DNA of 64,000 nucleotides from Vallitalea pronyensis (GTDB taxonomy: Bacteria > Bacillota > Clostridia > Lachnospirales > Vallitaleaceae). The stretch is taken from positions 1,693,001-1,757,000 of the forward strand of contig NZ_CP058649.1 in NCBI RefSeq assembly GCF_018141445.1, written 5' to 3'. This document shows positions 7,711 through 16,541 of this stretch, piece by piece (within the stretch, counting starts at the first letter, position 1; each line of letters begins with the position of its first letter). The translations under genes were made by a program, and so were the position numbers. Below the pieces are notes generated by a model, which saw only the letters and a program-made list of their open reading frames with translations, made no database searches and had not been told where the DNA came from.

Positions 7711-9243
7711 ATGTCAGTAGCTATTAAAACAGAAAATCTAAGTAAAAAATATGATAGTTTTTTTGCAAATAAAGATATTAGCATGGAAATAGAAACCAAT
7801 TCTGTGCATGCCATCGTCGGTGAAAATGGTGCTGGAAAATCTACCTTTGTGAATATGTTATATGGCATTACAAAAAAGAATTATGGTAAAATTTTTGTTT
7901 TCGGACAAGAAGTAGATTACAAAGGCTCAAAAGATGCTATTGATATAGGCGTGGGTATGGTCAGTCAGCATTTTAGACTTATACCTGAATTTACAGTAAC
8001 TGAAAATATTATATTAGGTATGGAGCCAGGTAAAAAAACATATTTAAATAGGGCAGCAGCATCAAAAGCTATCTATAAATTAACAGAAGAGTATGGATTG
8101 ATGGTCAATCCAGATGCAAAGGTGAAGGATATTTCAATAGGAGAACAGCAAAGAGTCGAGATATTAAAAGTACTTTATAGAGGCAGTAAAGTGTTAATTC
8201 TAGATGAGCCAACTGCTGTGTTAACACCCCAAGAAATTAGAGAATTGGGCGTTGTTATCCATAAGCTTAAAAAAATGGGAAAAACCATTATCATTATTAC
8301 ACATAAACTTCAAGAGGTTATGGATTTTACGGATAACATCACCGTTTTTAGACAAGGAAAAAAGATTGGTGACTTGGTCACAAAAGAAACGACCCCTGAG
8401 ATAATAACTGAAATGATGGTGGGTCGAGCAGTCCAGCTAGGTGGTAAAAGTGAACGGACATTATCTAAAAGCAATCAATCCGCATTGACAATTAAAGATT
8501 TGAATTTCGTAAGCAAACAAGGGAAAAGAATCCATGACATTAACTTGGATGTGAAATATGGCGAAATTGTTGGTATAGCTGGAGTAGATGGAAGTGGACA
8601 AAGTGAATTAATTAATCTAATTTCAGGTATTTATAAGGGTCATACAGGTGACATGAGTATCAATGGAAAATCTGTTGAAGGTATGTCCATTCGTGAAAGA
8701 CGTGATAACAGTTTTGGCTATATTCCAGAAGATCGTCATAAGGAAGGCTTAATACTTAATTTTTCAATTGAAGACAATTTATTACTAGGCATGGAAGATA
8801 AAAAGATGTTTAGAAATAAATATGGGTTACTTCATAAAAGAGCCATTAAAAAAAATGCACTAGACAAAATTCATGATTATGATATTCGAACAACGAGTGA
8901 GTCAAAGCCTTGTTCCATGTTATCAGGCGGGAACCAACAGAAAGTTGTTTTTGCAAGAGAAGTAGCGGATCATCCAGATTTTGTTCTGGTGGCTCAGCCA
9001 ACAAGGGGACTTGATATCGGAGCCATTGAATTTGTTCATGAAAAATTAGTTCATATAAGAGATCAGAATAAAGGGATTTTAGTTATTTCTTTTGAACTTG
9101 ATGAATTAATTGCTTTATGCGATCGCATCATTGTCATGTGTGCTGGGAAAATTACAGGTGAACTTGAAAGGCATGCTTTTGTTAAAGAAAAGATTGGGAG
9201 AATGATGATTGGCCAAGTGGAGGAAAATGATGAAAAAGAATAA
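7711..9243 (+). CDS. ABC transporter ATP-binding protein, two fused ABC domains (nucleoside/sugar importer)
   Basis: About 510 residues. First half: Walker A 'GENGAGKST', signature 'SIGEQQRVEI', Walker B 'VLILDEPTAVL'. Second half: a degenerate Walker A 'GVDGSGQSE', an intact 'LSGGNQQK' signature, and 'VLVAQPTRGLD', in which the catalytic Glu position is Gln. This asymmetric pattern is normal for the RbsA/NupO type, where only one of the two sites hydrolyses ATP well. I place the start at ATG 7711, which follows GGAAGTGG, instead of the in-frame ATG at 7681, which lacks a ribosome site. It overlaps the next gene by a few codons, which suggests translational coupling. It powers the BMP-type importer. 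Confidence 0.92.
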   Translation: MSVAIKTENLSKKYDSFFANKDISMEIETNSVHAIVGENGAGKSTFVNMLYGITKKNYGKIFVFGQEVDYKGSKDAIDIGVGMVSQHFRLIPEFTVTENIILGMEPGKKTYLNRAAASKAIYKLTEEYGLMVNPDAKVKDISIGEQQRVEILKVLYRGSKVLILDEPTAVLTPQEIRELGVVIHKLKKMGKTIIIITHKLQEVMDFTDNITVFRQGKKIGDLVTKETTPEIITEMMVGRAVQLGGKSERTLSKSNQSALTIKDLNFVSKQGKRIHDINLDVKYGEIVGIAGVDGSGQSELINLISGIYKGHTGDMSINGKSVEGMSIRERRDNSFGYIPEDRHKEGLILNFSIEDNLLLGMEDKKMFRNKYGLLHKRAIKKNALDKIHDYDIRTTSESKPCSMLSGGNQQKVVFAREVADHPDFVLVAQPTRGLDIGAIEFVHEKLVHIRDQNKGILVISFELDELIALCDRIIVMCAGKITGELERHAFVKEKIGRMMIGQVEENDEKE

Positions 9244-10306
9244 CAAAAATTTACTGCTAAATCACCAAGAGTATTTCTATACCATTTACAGCATCATTGG
9301 TGCATTGTTGGTAGGTAGTATTTTTATTGTATTTGCAGGTGGAAATCCATTCGTTACATATGGTGCTATGTTAAAGGGATCTCTAGGCAGTCAATATGCA
9401 TTAGCAGATACTTTTAACAATGCGCTTCCTCTTATATTAACAGGCTTGTCAGTTGCCTTTGCCAGCAAAGTTGGTGTATTTAATATAGGGGCAGAGGGGC
9501 AGTTGTATGTAGGTGCTTTATTTGCAACCCTTGTAGGATTATTTTTAGATTTACCACCATTCCTACACAGCCTTGTTGCCATCTTGGCAGCACTTATAGG
9601 TGGAGCAGCATGGGCTTTTATAGCTGCTATACTGAAAGAAAAAAGAGACGTTAATGTGGTTATATCCACAATACTATTGAATTACCTTGCCATACCATTG
9701 ATTCATTACTTGGTTAATGGTCCCCTTAGAACAGATGGTCTCATTGTAGCGACCGATAAAATAAAAGAGAGTGCTCGATTACCCTTTGTTATAAAAATGC
9801 CATTTGGTATAACAACAGCATTTATCTATGTATTCATTGCTGTTGTCATCACTTATATTGTTTTAAACTACACGGCATTTGGCTTTAAAATAAAAGCAGT
9901 AGGAAGTAATAGATTTGCTGCCAATTATTCAGGAATAAACATTGGTTTTCTTTCGTTATTAGGTCTTGTTTTAGCTGGTTCTCTTGCCGGGCTAGGAGGA
10001 GGACTTGAAGTCATTAGTCGTCAATATCGATTAATTTCAGGATTTTCACCTGGCTATGGGTATAGTGGTATACCCATTGCATTGCTAGGCAGAAGAAGTC
10101 CTATAGGTGTTGTCTTTGCTGCTATGTTTTTTAGTATATTGAGTACAGGGGCAATAGAAATGCAGAGTCAAGGTATTTCAACAAGCGTTATTTCAGTCAT
10201 TCAAGGATTAGTTGTTTTGTTTATCGCAAGTGAATTTGTCATAAGATATTTGATAAAAAAAATAGCAGAAAATCGACTCGTTAAAAAGGAAGGTGTAAAG
10301 GAATGA
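9230..10306 (+). CDS. ABC transporter permease (BMP/nucleoside type), first subunit
   Basis: About 358 residues with eight or more hydrophobic segments. It is a BPD_transp_2 type permease, with 'KVGVFNIGAEGQLYVGALFAT' (family-typical NIGAEGQ) and a conserved 'GSNRFAANYSGINIG' cytoplasmic loop. Two adjacent ATG codons (9227, 9230) follow GTGGAGG; 9230 gives the better spacing. The gene overlaps the end of the ATPase gene, and its stop overlaps the start of the next permease, so the three are translationally linked. It forms the membrane channel with the permease that follows. Confidence 0.9.
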   Translation: MKKNNKNLLLNHQEYFYTIYSIIGALLVGSIFIVFAGGNPFVTYGAMLKGSLGSQYALADTFNNALPLILTGLSVAFASKVGVFNIGAEGQLYVGALFATLVGLFLDLPPFLHSLVAILAALIGGAAWAFIAAILKEKRDVNVVISTILLNYLAIPLIHYLVNGPLRTDGLIVATDKIKESARLPFVIKMPFGITTAFIYVFIAVVITYIVLNYTAFGFKIKAVGSNRFAANYSGINIGFLSLLGLVLAGSLAGLGGGLEVISRQYRLISGFSPGYGYSGIPIALLGRRSPIGVVFAAMFFSILSTGAIEMQSQGISTSVISVIQGLVVLFIASEFVIRYLIKKIAENRLVKKEGVKE

Positions 10307-11226
10307 ATATTGGTGTGCTTTTGTATTCATCAGTCTTATTGATGATTCCTATTGGCTTTGCCGCTATTGGTGCAACCATTAATGAAAAAAGTGGCATCGT
10401 TAATATTGGTATAGAAGGTATGATGTTAATGGGCGCCTTTACATCTGTGTTAGGCGCATATTATTCCAATGGTAATCTGCTGATAGGTATCATATGTGGT
10501 ATTTTAGGTGGATTGATTCTTGGTCTCATTCATGCAGTCATAACAGTAGAATTTGGTGGACCTCAGCCCGTTAGTAGTTTAGGTATAACGTTATTTGCAA
10601 CAGGTGCAACAAGTTTTTTATTAGAGTCAATTTTTGGACAAAAAGGAAGCAGTCCAAAAGTGAATACACCTAAGACAAGCGAATTCCTGGAAGGCATTCC
10701 ATTAGTAGGTGAATACTTGGCAGATATAAGTATCTTTATCTATATTTTCATTGTCGTGGTTATTGCTGCTCATTATATTATCAATAAGACACCTATAGGT
10801 TTAAGATTAATGAGTGTTGGACAAGACCCCAAAACAGCCGAAAGTGTTGGGATCAATGTATGGAGAATTCGGTATATTGCTATGATGGTTTCAGGAGGAT
10901 TAGCAGGATTAGGAGGCTCTTTTCTTACAATCGGTGATCTCGATAGATTCCAAGAAAATATGATTGCAGGGCGTGGATACATAGCCTTAGCAGCTATGAT
11001 TCTTGGTAAATGGAGTGTGAAAGGGACAGTCATGGCATCCTTGTTGTTCGGTTTTTTTGAAGCATTAAAGATTCAAGCTCAATTGTCTGACAGCATTAAT
11101 ATTCCTATTGATTTATTAAGTTTATTGCCATATGTGATTACACTTATTGTGCTAGGCTTATTTATAGGTGGTGCAACGGGGCCAAAATCATTAAATAAAC
11201 CATTTCTTAAGCAAAAATATCAATAA
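10303..11226 (+). CDS. ABC transporter permease (BMP/nucleoside type), second subunit
   Basis: 307 residues and very hydrophobic, with 'EKSGIVNIGIEGMMLMGAF' near the N-terminus, the mark of the second permease in BMP-type systems, and 'GLRLMSVGQDPKTAESVGIN' as the conserved loop that meets the ATPase. The first four bases overlap the previous stop (ATGA), with AAGGTGTAAAGG as ribosome site. It is the last gene of the importer operon; a strong hairpin terminator follows 50 bp downstream. Confidence 0.9.
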   Translation: MNIGVLLYSSVLLMIPIGFAAIGATINEKSGIVNIGIEGMMLMGAFTSVLGAYYSNGNLLIGIICGILGGLILGLIHAVITVEFGGPQPVSSLGITLFATGATSFLLESIFGQKGSSPKVNTPKTSEFLEGIPLVGEYLADISIFIYIFIVVVIAAHYIINKTPIGLRLMSVGQDPKTAESVGINVWRIRYIAMMVSGGLAGLGGSFLTIGDLDRFQENMIAGRGYIALAAMILGKWSVKGTVMASLLFGFFEALKIQAQLSDSINIPIDLLSLLPYVITLIVLGLFIGGATGPKSLNKPFLKQKYQ

Positions 11227-11275
11227 TGTAACGCTTATTTATGGAACAGGTATTAGCGCTATGTTATCAATAACC

Positions 11276-11310
11276 AACAAGCTATCCAAAAGGGTAGCTT
11301 GTTTATTTTT
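11276..11310 (+). terminator. Rho-independent terminator of the BMP importer operon
   Basis: A 12-bp stem (11276-11287 with 11292-11303, one G-T pair), AAAA loop and TTTATTTTT tail. Confidence 0.85.
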
Positions 11311-11336
11311 CAAGAGCCATGTAATTAATCATTTAG

Positions 11337-11368
11337 AAAGCTACCTACAATCGTTAATAGGTAGCTTT
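11337..11368. terminator. Second hairpin, likely terminator for the convergent minus-strand gene
   Basis: Perfect 11-bp arms AAAGCTACCTA / TAGGTAGCTTT with a 10-nt loop between convergent genes. Short T tracts on both sides make it possibly bidirectional. Confidence 0.6.
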
Positions 11369-11391
11369 TGGAAGTTAGCGATATGTATTAA

Positions 11392-11805
11392 TTAATATAC
11401 TTGAATAGTAACCTTCCCTTGAGCATCGTTGCCATTGTTAGCTACTCCAAGTTGAAATACTGCATTATCAGAAGGTTGATAATCTTTAAATGCATCGTAC
11501 TCTACAATAGTTTTTGAACTTTTAATACCAGAACCAGTACTAATGTATTTCAAATTATTTGGATCTGTAATATCTACTAGAACATAAATGAGGCTAACAT
11601 CTGTAGAACTATCAAAGATGTTAAAGCTTAAAATTAAATCATCATTACCTTGTATGTCTTGGGGAGTAAAGTAAAAAACAAAATGATCACTGGATCCACT
11701 AAGATCAAACTCAATGGTTTTAGTATAATGACTATTTGCATATGTACTTGTACCAAAAGTGATTAAACTAACAATTAAAAGTATAGATAAAATATTTTTT
11801 TTCAT
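11392..11805 (-). CDS. Small secreted protein of unknown function
   Basis: 137 residues with a clear Sec signal peptide (KK, hydrophobic stretch, cut after STYA about residue 23). The mature part is rich in D, S, T and beta-forming residues ('TIEFDLSGSSDHFVFYFTPQ', 'GVANNGNDAQGKVTIQVY'), suggesting a single small beta-sandwich. There are no cysteines and no catalytic motif. I do not recognise the family. AGGAGGAAC precedes the ATG. It stands alone between the BMP importer and the PRD regulator, in its own transcription unit. Confidence 0.7.
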   Translation of the reverse strand: MKKNILSILLIVSLITFGTSTYANSHYTKTIEFDLSGSSDHFVFYFTPQDIQGNDDLILSFNIFDSSTDVSLIYVLVDITDPNNLKYISTGSGIKSSKTIVEYDAFKDYQPSDNAVFQLGVANNGNDAQGKVTIQVY

Positions 11806-11960
11806 AAATTGTTCCTCCTAAAGTTTGTTTTTCGCTAACTTATTTTAGGAAAATATTATAACATAAAAAATATTAAAAAAATGTAGAAAAATGAAACAGA
11901 AATATAAATAATTTTTGTACTTAATGTGTAACATATAATTTTTAATGTTAATGTTTACAA

Positions 11961-14576
11961 TCAATCTCCCTTTAGTTCTAACAATAGGATGAGAAGATAT
12001 ATAACTTCGGATTCTGGAAATTGAATGTGTAATGTTTTTTCAATGTCATATAAACTATTCTTGATGAGGAATAGTTCTTTTTTATATGCTTTGCTGTATA
12101 ATGACATGTTAGTAATGGTGTTCTCATGGGTGTTGCGTATGATATGTTCAATTGAGCTGGCCATATGGACGATAAGCCCGATTTGCTTATCAATGGAATA
12201 ATCTCTTTCAAACCGATTTCCACAAAAAGAAATGAAAGCGATGATTTTGTCATGGATTTTAGTATACGGGTAAGAGGACATCTCTTTTGCAAGATAATCT
12301 TTGACATTGATTAAGATTTCTTCGTCAGTTGCGGTGTCTGTATCAGGTATGGTTTTTAAATTATTTTCAATGATATGTTTTAACTCCGAATAATTATTGT
12401 TCATAAGCATTTTATCAATAGAGATAAAAGGTATATTGTGTATGTTCGGATTGATGGTTCCAACGATAGCAAGAATTTCTTTCTTCTTAGCTATTTTGTT
12501 TATATGCTGTAATGCATCTTTATGATTAAGAATGGATAAAGGAATGATATCGATATGTGTAGAGTCGATTGTCGCACTGTCTTCAATCATATTCTTTAGT
12601 TTAATGGCGCTTCCTTCTCCTGTTAAACAGAGGGTGATGATCACTTTCTTCTTCTTAGGTTTGTTAAGTTTATAGAGGCTTGTTTGGAAAGAAGAGTTCT
12701 TGAAATTATAATGAATGAGATCATGATAAATAATGTCGATATCATTTTCTTTAAGGATACGTTGAGCTGATTCCAGAGCAATTGGTGTGGATACCATTTC
12801 CAAAGTACGGGTTTTAATATCTAACTCTTTTGAGAGTATGCTGCCAAAGAAAGATAAAGACCCCATATCAGACAGTATGAGGACGCCCAGGCCCTGATCA
12901 ATTTGCTGAACTATGTCGGATATATGTTCGTATGCATTTGAAACGGATTCATTTAACGGCATATCATAAGCGTAAGCGATATCAATGTTTAAAAGTTGAT
13001 TGACCACGTCTGCAATGCTTTTAGCGCTGCTAGAGCCATGCATGACGATTAAAAGCCCTGGATGAGGTATGTCGTTGGGCGTGGGATGTTGGGATGAGAT
13101 GGTAAGGCATAAAAGAGCCAGTTCCTTTAGGGTAAAGGTCATATCAAATATTTTTTCCAATTGTTTGGCAAATACCGTTGTCATCTTAAATGCATCCGGA
13201 TAGTGAGAGAGAACATAATTGAACTGGTCATTATTCAGTTCTTTTATAGGGCTGTCTTGTCGTATTTTGCTATCCACTATCATGGATAAGGCAAAAATAT
13301 TTTTTTGGTTATACAACTGTTGAAAGTGATCCTGACAAGCGTCGAAGAATTCTGTAACCATACGGTATAAGCGTTCACCAATTTTTCTTTTTAACTGTTG
13401 ACTGGTTAAGATTTGGCTAGTAGATTCAAGCAGCTGATTCATGATAACTTGGATACTTGTCTTAACGGATTTAACCCTAAGTTGTGAATGAATCATATGA
13501 GGCGCATAAGTGACAAGGTCCTTGTATGAATTGTTTTGATGAATGATCATAGCCTGTTTGTTAGCATTAAAAGTATACAGCATTTTTGGACGAATGATGT
13601 CATCCAGATGCTCTTTCATCTTTGAATAATCAAAAAAACCTTTCAATACGTCTGTTGGTAAATGGGTGGCATTAATCATAAGAGAATCATCTTCGTTTCC
13701 AGAATAGGCATTGACACAGCTGGTGCGTATATCATTTGCCAATTGCGTCATATTTTGGGGAGGAAGATATAATAGAAATAGAGCAAGTAAACTGCTTTCA
13801 ATAGCCACATCTTTTCTTAGGTTTTTGGCTTCAATCAAAAAGTATTTTTTGGCAAATTGAAAGCGTTCATGAAGGGAATAGCGATGAATATTCGGTAATC
13901 GAATAGAAATCCCGATGTTAAGCTGAAACAAAGGAATAGAGCTATCTTCTGAAATAAACACAAAGTGCGTTTTTCGCTCAGCATAAGAAGAGTGGGCGTA
14001 GTATTGTTTAACTTTATTCATGAGCTGGGCGTTGAAACTATTTGGAGCCATATCAACATGATCAAATAAAATCAATCCTTTAGGCAGATTATCAAAGAGC
14101 GTATCTAGTGGGTTATTGGATTCTATTGTTTCACACTTTACGATTTGGAAAGTGCTGTCATCATCAAAGATCTTCTTTTCTTTCATATACGAGTATATAC
14201 AGTTGGCAACCAAAGTTTTACCAGTACCTTCCATTCCACTGATAAAAATGGGTAAGGGATAAGGTGGATAGCTAACCGCTGCTTTTAATGATTTAATCCT
14301 AGATTTGAGCAATTGATTATATCCAATGAGAGAACGAAAAGATTGATCGGTAGATACATAGTTTTTGTGGTTTAGACGGTAAATAACAGGTTTTCCTGTC
14401 TCTTTAAGGACTAAATTTTCTTTATGCAATGCATTGAGTGCTCGGGAAACGTTACTACGTTCAAGGAAAAGTGTGTCAGCAATTTCTTTCGTTGTAAATG
14501 GGGTTGATTGCTGATTTGCCGTCAACTTAGAATGGGTTTCTAAATAGTTTAATATGCTGTCTTTTGCCTTTTTCAT
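11961..14576 (-). CDS. PRD-containing transcriptional regulator (LevR-like: HTH, AAA+, PRD, EIIA-Man-like, EIIB-like, PRD)
   Basis: 871 residues in the LevR layout: an N-terminal winged helix (about 1-70, 'TTKEIADTLFLERSNVSRAL'); an AAA+ domain with Walker A 'GMEGTGKT' (about 115) and 'GLILFDHVD' in the Walker B place; a first PRD-like helical region (about 370-490); an EIIA-Man-like domain with 'LLIVMHGSSSAKSIADVV' (His is the likely phosphate acceptor); an EIIB-like segment 'VIITLCLTGEGSA'; and a C-terminal PRD. I see no GAFTGA loop and no DE in Walker B, both normally needed to activate sigma-54 polymerase. It is divergent from the PTS operon whose promoter is sigma-A-like. The likely role is to sense PTS phosphorylation state and control that operon (inference). 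Confidence 0.85.
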   Translation of the reverse strand: MKKAKDSILNYLETHSKLTANQQSTPFTTKEIADTLFLERSNVSRALNALHKENLVLKETGKPVIYRLNHKNYVSTDQSFRSLIGYNQLLKSRIKSLKAAVSYPPYPLPIFISGMEGTGKTLVANCIYSYMKEKKIFDDDSTFQIVKCETIESNNPLDTLFDNLPKGLILFDHVDMAPNSFNAQLMNKVKQYYAHSSYAERKTHFVFISEDSSIPLFQLNIGISIRLPNIHRYSLHERFQFAKKYFLIEAKNLRKDVAIESSLLALFLLYLPPQNMTQLANDIRTSCVNAYSGNEDDSLMINATHLPTDVLKGFFDYSKMKEHLDDIIRPKMLYTFNANKQAMIIHQNNSYKDLVTYAPHMIHSQLRVKSVKTSIQVIMNQLLESTSQILTSQQLKRKIGERLYRMVTEFFDACQDHFQQLYNQKNIFALSMIVDSKIRQDSPIKELNNDQFNYVLSHYPDAFKMTTVFAKQLEKIFDMTFTLKELALLCLTISSQHPTPNDIPHPGLLIVMHGSSSAKSIADVVNQLLNIDIAYAYDMPLNESVSNAYEHISDIVQQIDQGLGVLILSDMGSLSFFGSILSKELDIKTRTLEMVSTPIALESAQRILKENDIDIIYHDLIHYNFKNSSFQTSLYKLNKPKKKKVIITLCLTGEGSAIKLKNMIEDSATIDSTHIDIIPLSILNHKDALQHINKIAKKKEILAIVGTINPNIHNIPFISIDKMLMNNNYSELKHIIENNLKTIPDTDTATDEEILINVKDYLAKEMSSYPYTKIHDKIIAFISFCGNRFERDYSIDKQIGLIVHMASSIEHIIRNTHENTITNMSLYSKAYKKELFLIKNSLYDIEKTLHIQFPESEVIYLLILLLELKGD

Positions 14577-14743
14577 CCTATCACCTCAGACATAAACATT
14601 ATTTTAGTTAAGTTAATCATAACATTATTCCCTTGGTGTATCAATAAAAAAAAATAAAAATAACACAGATAAAGATAAAAGTGAGAAAAATATATAAGAT
14701 GTGTGAAATTTATTGTTGTGGTAGTGGATATATACATAATAAG

Positions 14744-14777
14744 ATGCATGATATTAATTATCTGTGATAAAATGCAT
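14744..14777. promoter_or_regulatory. Repeated ATGCAT motif in the regulator/PTS intergenic region
   Basis: ATGCAT occurs at 14744-14749 and 14772-14777, 28 bp apart and each in an A/T-rich context, between the divergent regulator and PTS operon. It is a possible binding site for the PRD regulator upstream of the promoter. The evidence is weak. The rest of this 322-bp region holds only the promoter described next. Confidence 0.25.
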
Positions 14778-14841
14778 ATTTTCATTATTGGAAATATCAG
14801 TATACTATCTAAAAATGTGAAAAATACACAAAAAAACTATT

Positions 14842-14870
14842 TTGACAATGTGTTAATTAGGCATTATGAT
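14842..14870 (+). promoter_or_regulatory. Sigma-A type promoter of the PTS-sulfatase operon
   Basis: TTGACA (14842-14847), a 17-bp spacer and TATGAT (14865-14870), 22 bp before the AGGAGG ribosome site of the IIA gene. No -24/-12 (GG/GC) sigma-54 element was found in this intergenic region. Confidence 0.75.
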
Positions 14871-14898
14871 AGAAATAGAATAAACAGGAGGTATGATT

Positions 14899-15231
14899 AT
14901 GGGAGCAGAAGCATTCAATACAAAACAAGAACAGCAGATTATGTCGTTGATTATTTCTTCAGGACAGGCAAGAAGCAATGCACAAGAAGCATTAATGGAA
15001 GCTAAAAAAGGGAACTTTGATTTGGCTAAGGAAAAAATGAAATGTGCAGACCAGTCAATTCTCGATGCTCACAAAGTTCAGACCAGTTTGTTGTCAATGG
15101 AAGCAAAAGGTGAACTTGTTCAAATGAACATTTTGATGGTACATGCTCAAGATCATTTGATGACTGGTATGTTAGCCATTGATATGATTAAAGAACTCAT
15201 TGAAATCTATGAATCTAAGGAGGAGAAATAA
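14899..15231 (+). CDS. PTS lactose/cellobiose-family EIIA component
   Basis: About 110 residues, mostly helical as in the trimeric lac/cel EIIA fold. The catalytic histidine is in 'MVHAQDHLMTG' (about residue 78), the family motif. Start at ATG 14899, 7 bp after AGGAGG; the in-frame ATG at 14893 lies too close to the ribosome site. It takes the phosphate from HPr and passes it to the EIIB cysteine. It is the first gene of an operon with IIC, a sulfatase, IIB, a GH1 enzyme and HPr, and its stop overlaps the IIC start by one base. Confidence 0.92.
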   Translation: MGAEAFNTKQEQQIMSLIISSGQARSNAQEALMEAKKGNFDLAKEKMKCADQSILDAHKVQTSLLSMEAKGELVQMNILMVHAQDHLMTGMLAIDMIKELIEIYESKEEK

Positions 15232-16493
15232 TGTTTAAGAAGTTTGTTGACACCATGCTAAAAAAAGTAGCGCCAATGTTAGCAAAGTTTTCTGAGAACG
15301 TGGTTGTTAAAAGTATTCAAAGAGGTTTTATGGCAACAATATCTGTGTTGATTATTGGTGGATTTGCTACCTTGTTAGCATCACCTCCAGGAACCATGGA
15401 AGAAGCTACAGGTATTGCATTGGGTTGGCACAAGATCGCTGCAGGATTTGGGGGACCTCTTAGCGCCATTAAGTTTGCCACCATGGATCTTGTATCCTTG
15501 TGGACATTATTTAGTATTACGACAGTTTTATCAAATAAACTGAAGCAGGATGCGTTAAGTAATCTCATTAGTGCTGGTACGTTGTTCATGATTTTTACTT
15601 ACGTACCCTTTGAAGGTGGTATTCGTATTGAAAATTTTGGTTCTTTCGGATTGTTTACAGCCATGATTGTATCCGTATTAACGGTATTCTTAATAAAAGT
15701 ATTGAAAGACAAAAACATTACATTACGTTTTCCAGAATCTGTACCTGATATGGTAGCACGACCATTTGAAGCATTAATCCCAGCATTTATTATTATTGTT
15801 GTAGGTATCGTTATCAATATGATATTAGGATTATTTGATTTAACAGTTCCATCTTTAATCGTTACAATCTTCAAACCGCTGGTACAATTTACAGGTTCTC
15901 TTGCTGGGATTTTACTCATAGCCTTCTTAGTGCATTTCTTATGGAGTTTAGGTATTCACGGAGGGGCTGTGGTTATGCCCATTGCTATGCCGTTTATGCT
16001 TAAGAATACAACAGAAAATATGGAATTGATCGCTCAAGGTCTTGAACCTACCAATATCTTTACAGTAGGATTCTACGCTGCTTATATTATGCCGTTGATT
16101 GGTATGGCTTTGGCAATGCTGATCGTCGCTAAATCAACCCATTTGAAAACAGTTGCAAAAATAGGTTTTGTACCCATGTTGTTCAATATTACGGAACCAA
16201 TTGGGTTTGGTGCACCGATTGTATTAAATCCCCCACTTGCCATAGCTAGAATTATTGCCGTATTGGTTTCTACAACATTAGGATATATGACATTTGCTGT
16301 AGGTCTTGTAAGTATGCCATCGTTCCAAGTACCTACATTTATACCGCCGTTCTTGGGTGTGTTTTTATCAACAACAGACTGGAAGGCTATTGTTGCCTGG
16401 TTTGTCATTACGGCTGTTGTGATTCTTATCTATATACCATTCGTTAAAATGTACGATATACAATTAATAAAACAGGAAAAGGAAGCTGCTTAA
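15231..16493 (+). CDS. PTS lactose/cellobiose-family EIIC permease
   Basis: 420 residues with about ten membrane segments, the usual length for a stand-alone cellobiose-type EIIC. 'WSLGIHGGAVVMPIAMPFML' carries the conserved His in the sugar-binding region and 'NITEPIGFGAPIVLNPPLA' is the N-x-[TN]-E-P-[IV] motif with the conserved Glu. It moves the sugar across the membrane while EIIB phosphorylates it, normally at C6 of the non-reducing unit. GGAGG precedes the start and it follows IIA without a gap. Substrate class from family: a beta-linked disaccharide. The sulfatase next to it suggests a sulfated one (inference). Confidence 0.92.
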   Translation: MFKKFVDTMLKKVAPMLAKFSENVVVKSIQRGFMATISVLIIGGFATLLASPPGTMEEATGIALGWHKIAAGFGGPLSAIKFATMDLVSLWTLFSITTVLSNKLKQDALSNLISAGTLFMIFTYVPFEGGIRIENFGSFGLFTAMIVSVLTVFLIKVLKDKNITLRFPESVPDMVARPFEALIPAFIIIVVGIVINMILGLFDLTVPSLIVTIFKPLVQFTGSLAGILLIAFLVHFLWSLGIHGGAVVMPIAMPFMLKNTTENMELIAQGLEPTNIFTVGFYAAYIMPLIGMALAMLIVAKSTHLKTVAKIGFVPMLFNITEPIGFGAPIVLNPPLAIARIIAVLVSTTLGYMTFAVGLVSMPSFQVPTFIPPFLGVFLSTTDWKAIVAWFVITAVVILIYIPFVKMYDIQLIKQEKEAA

Positions 16494-16541
16494 TAAGCGT
16501 TGTAAAGAAATAATGTAAAAGGAAAGGCAGGTGTAAATAAT

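Noticed and set aside
8961..9005. Mutation of the second ATPase site in the BMP ATPase (Gln in place of Glu)
   Set aside because: The degenerate Walker A and AQPTRGLD are normal for this transporter class, not a defect.
14577..14898. Sigma-54 promoter expected from the LevR-like regulator
   Set aside because: No GG-N10-GC type -24/-12 element found; a near-consensus sigma-A promoter is present instead.
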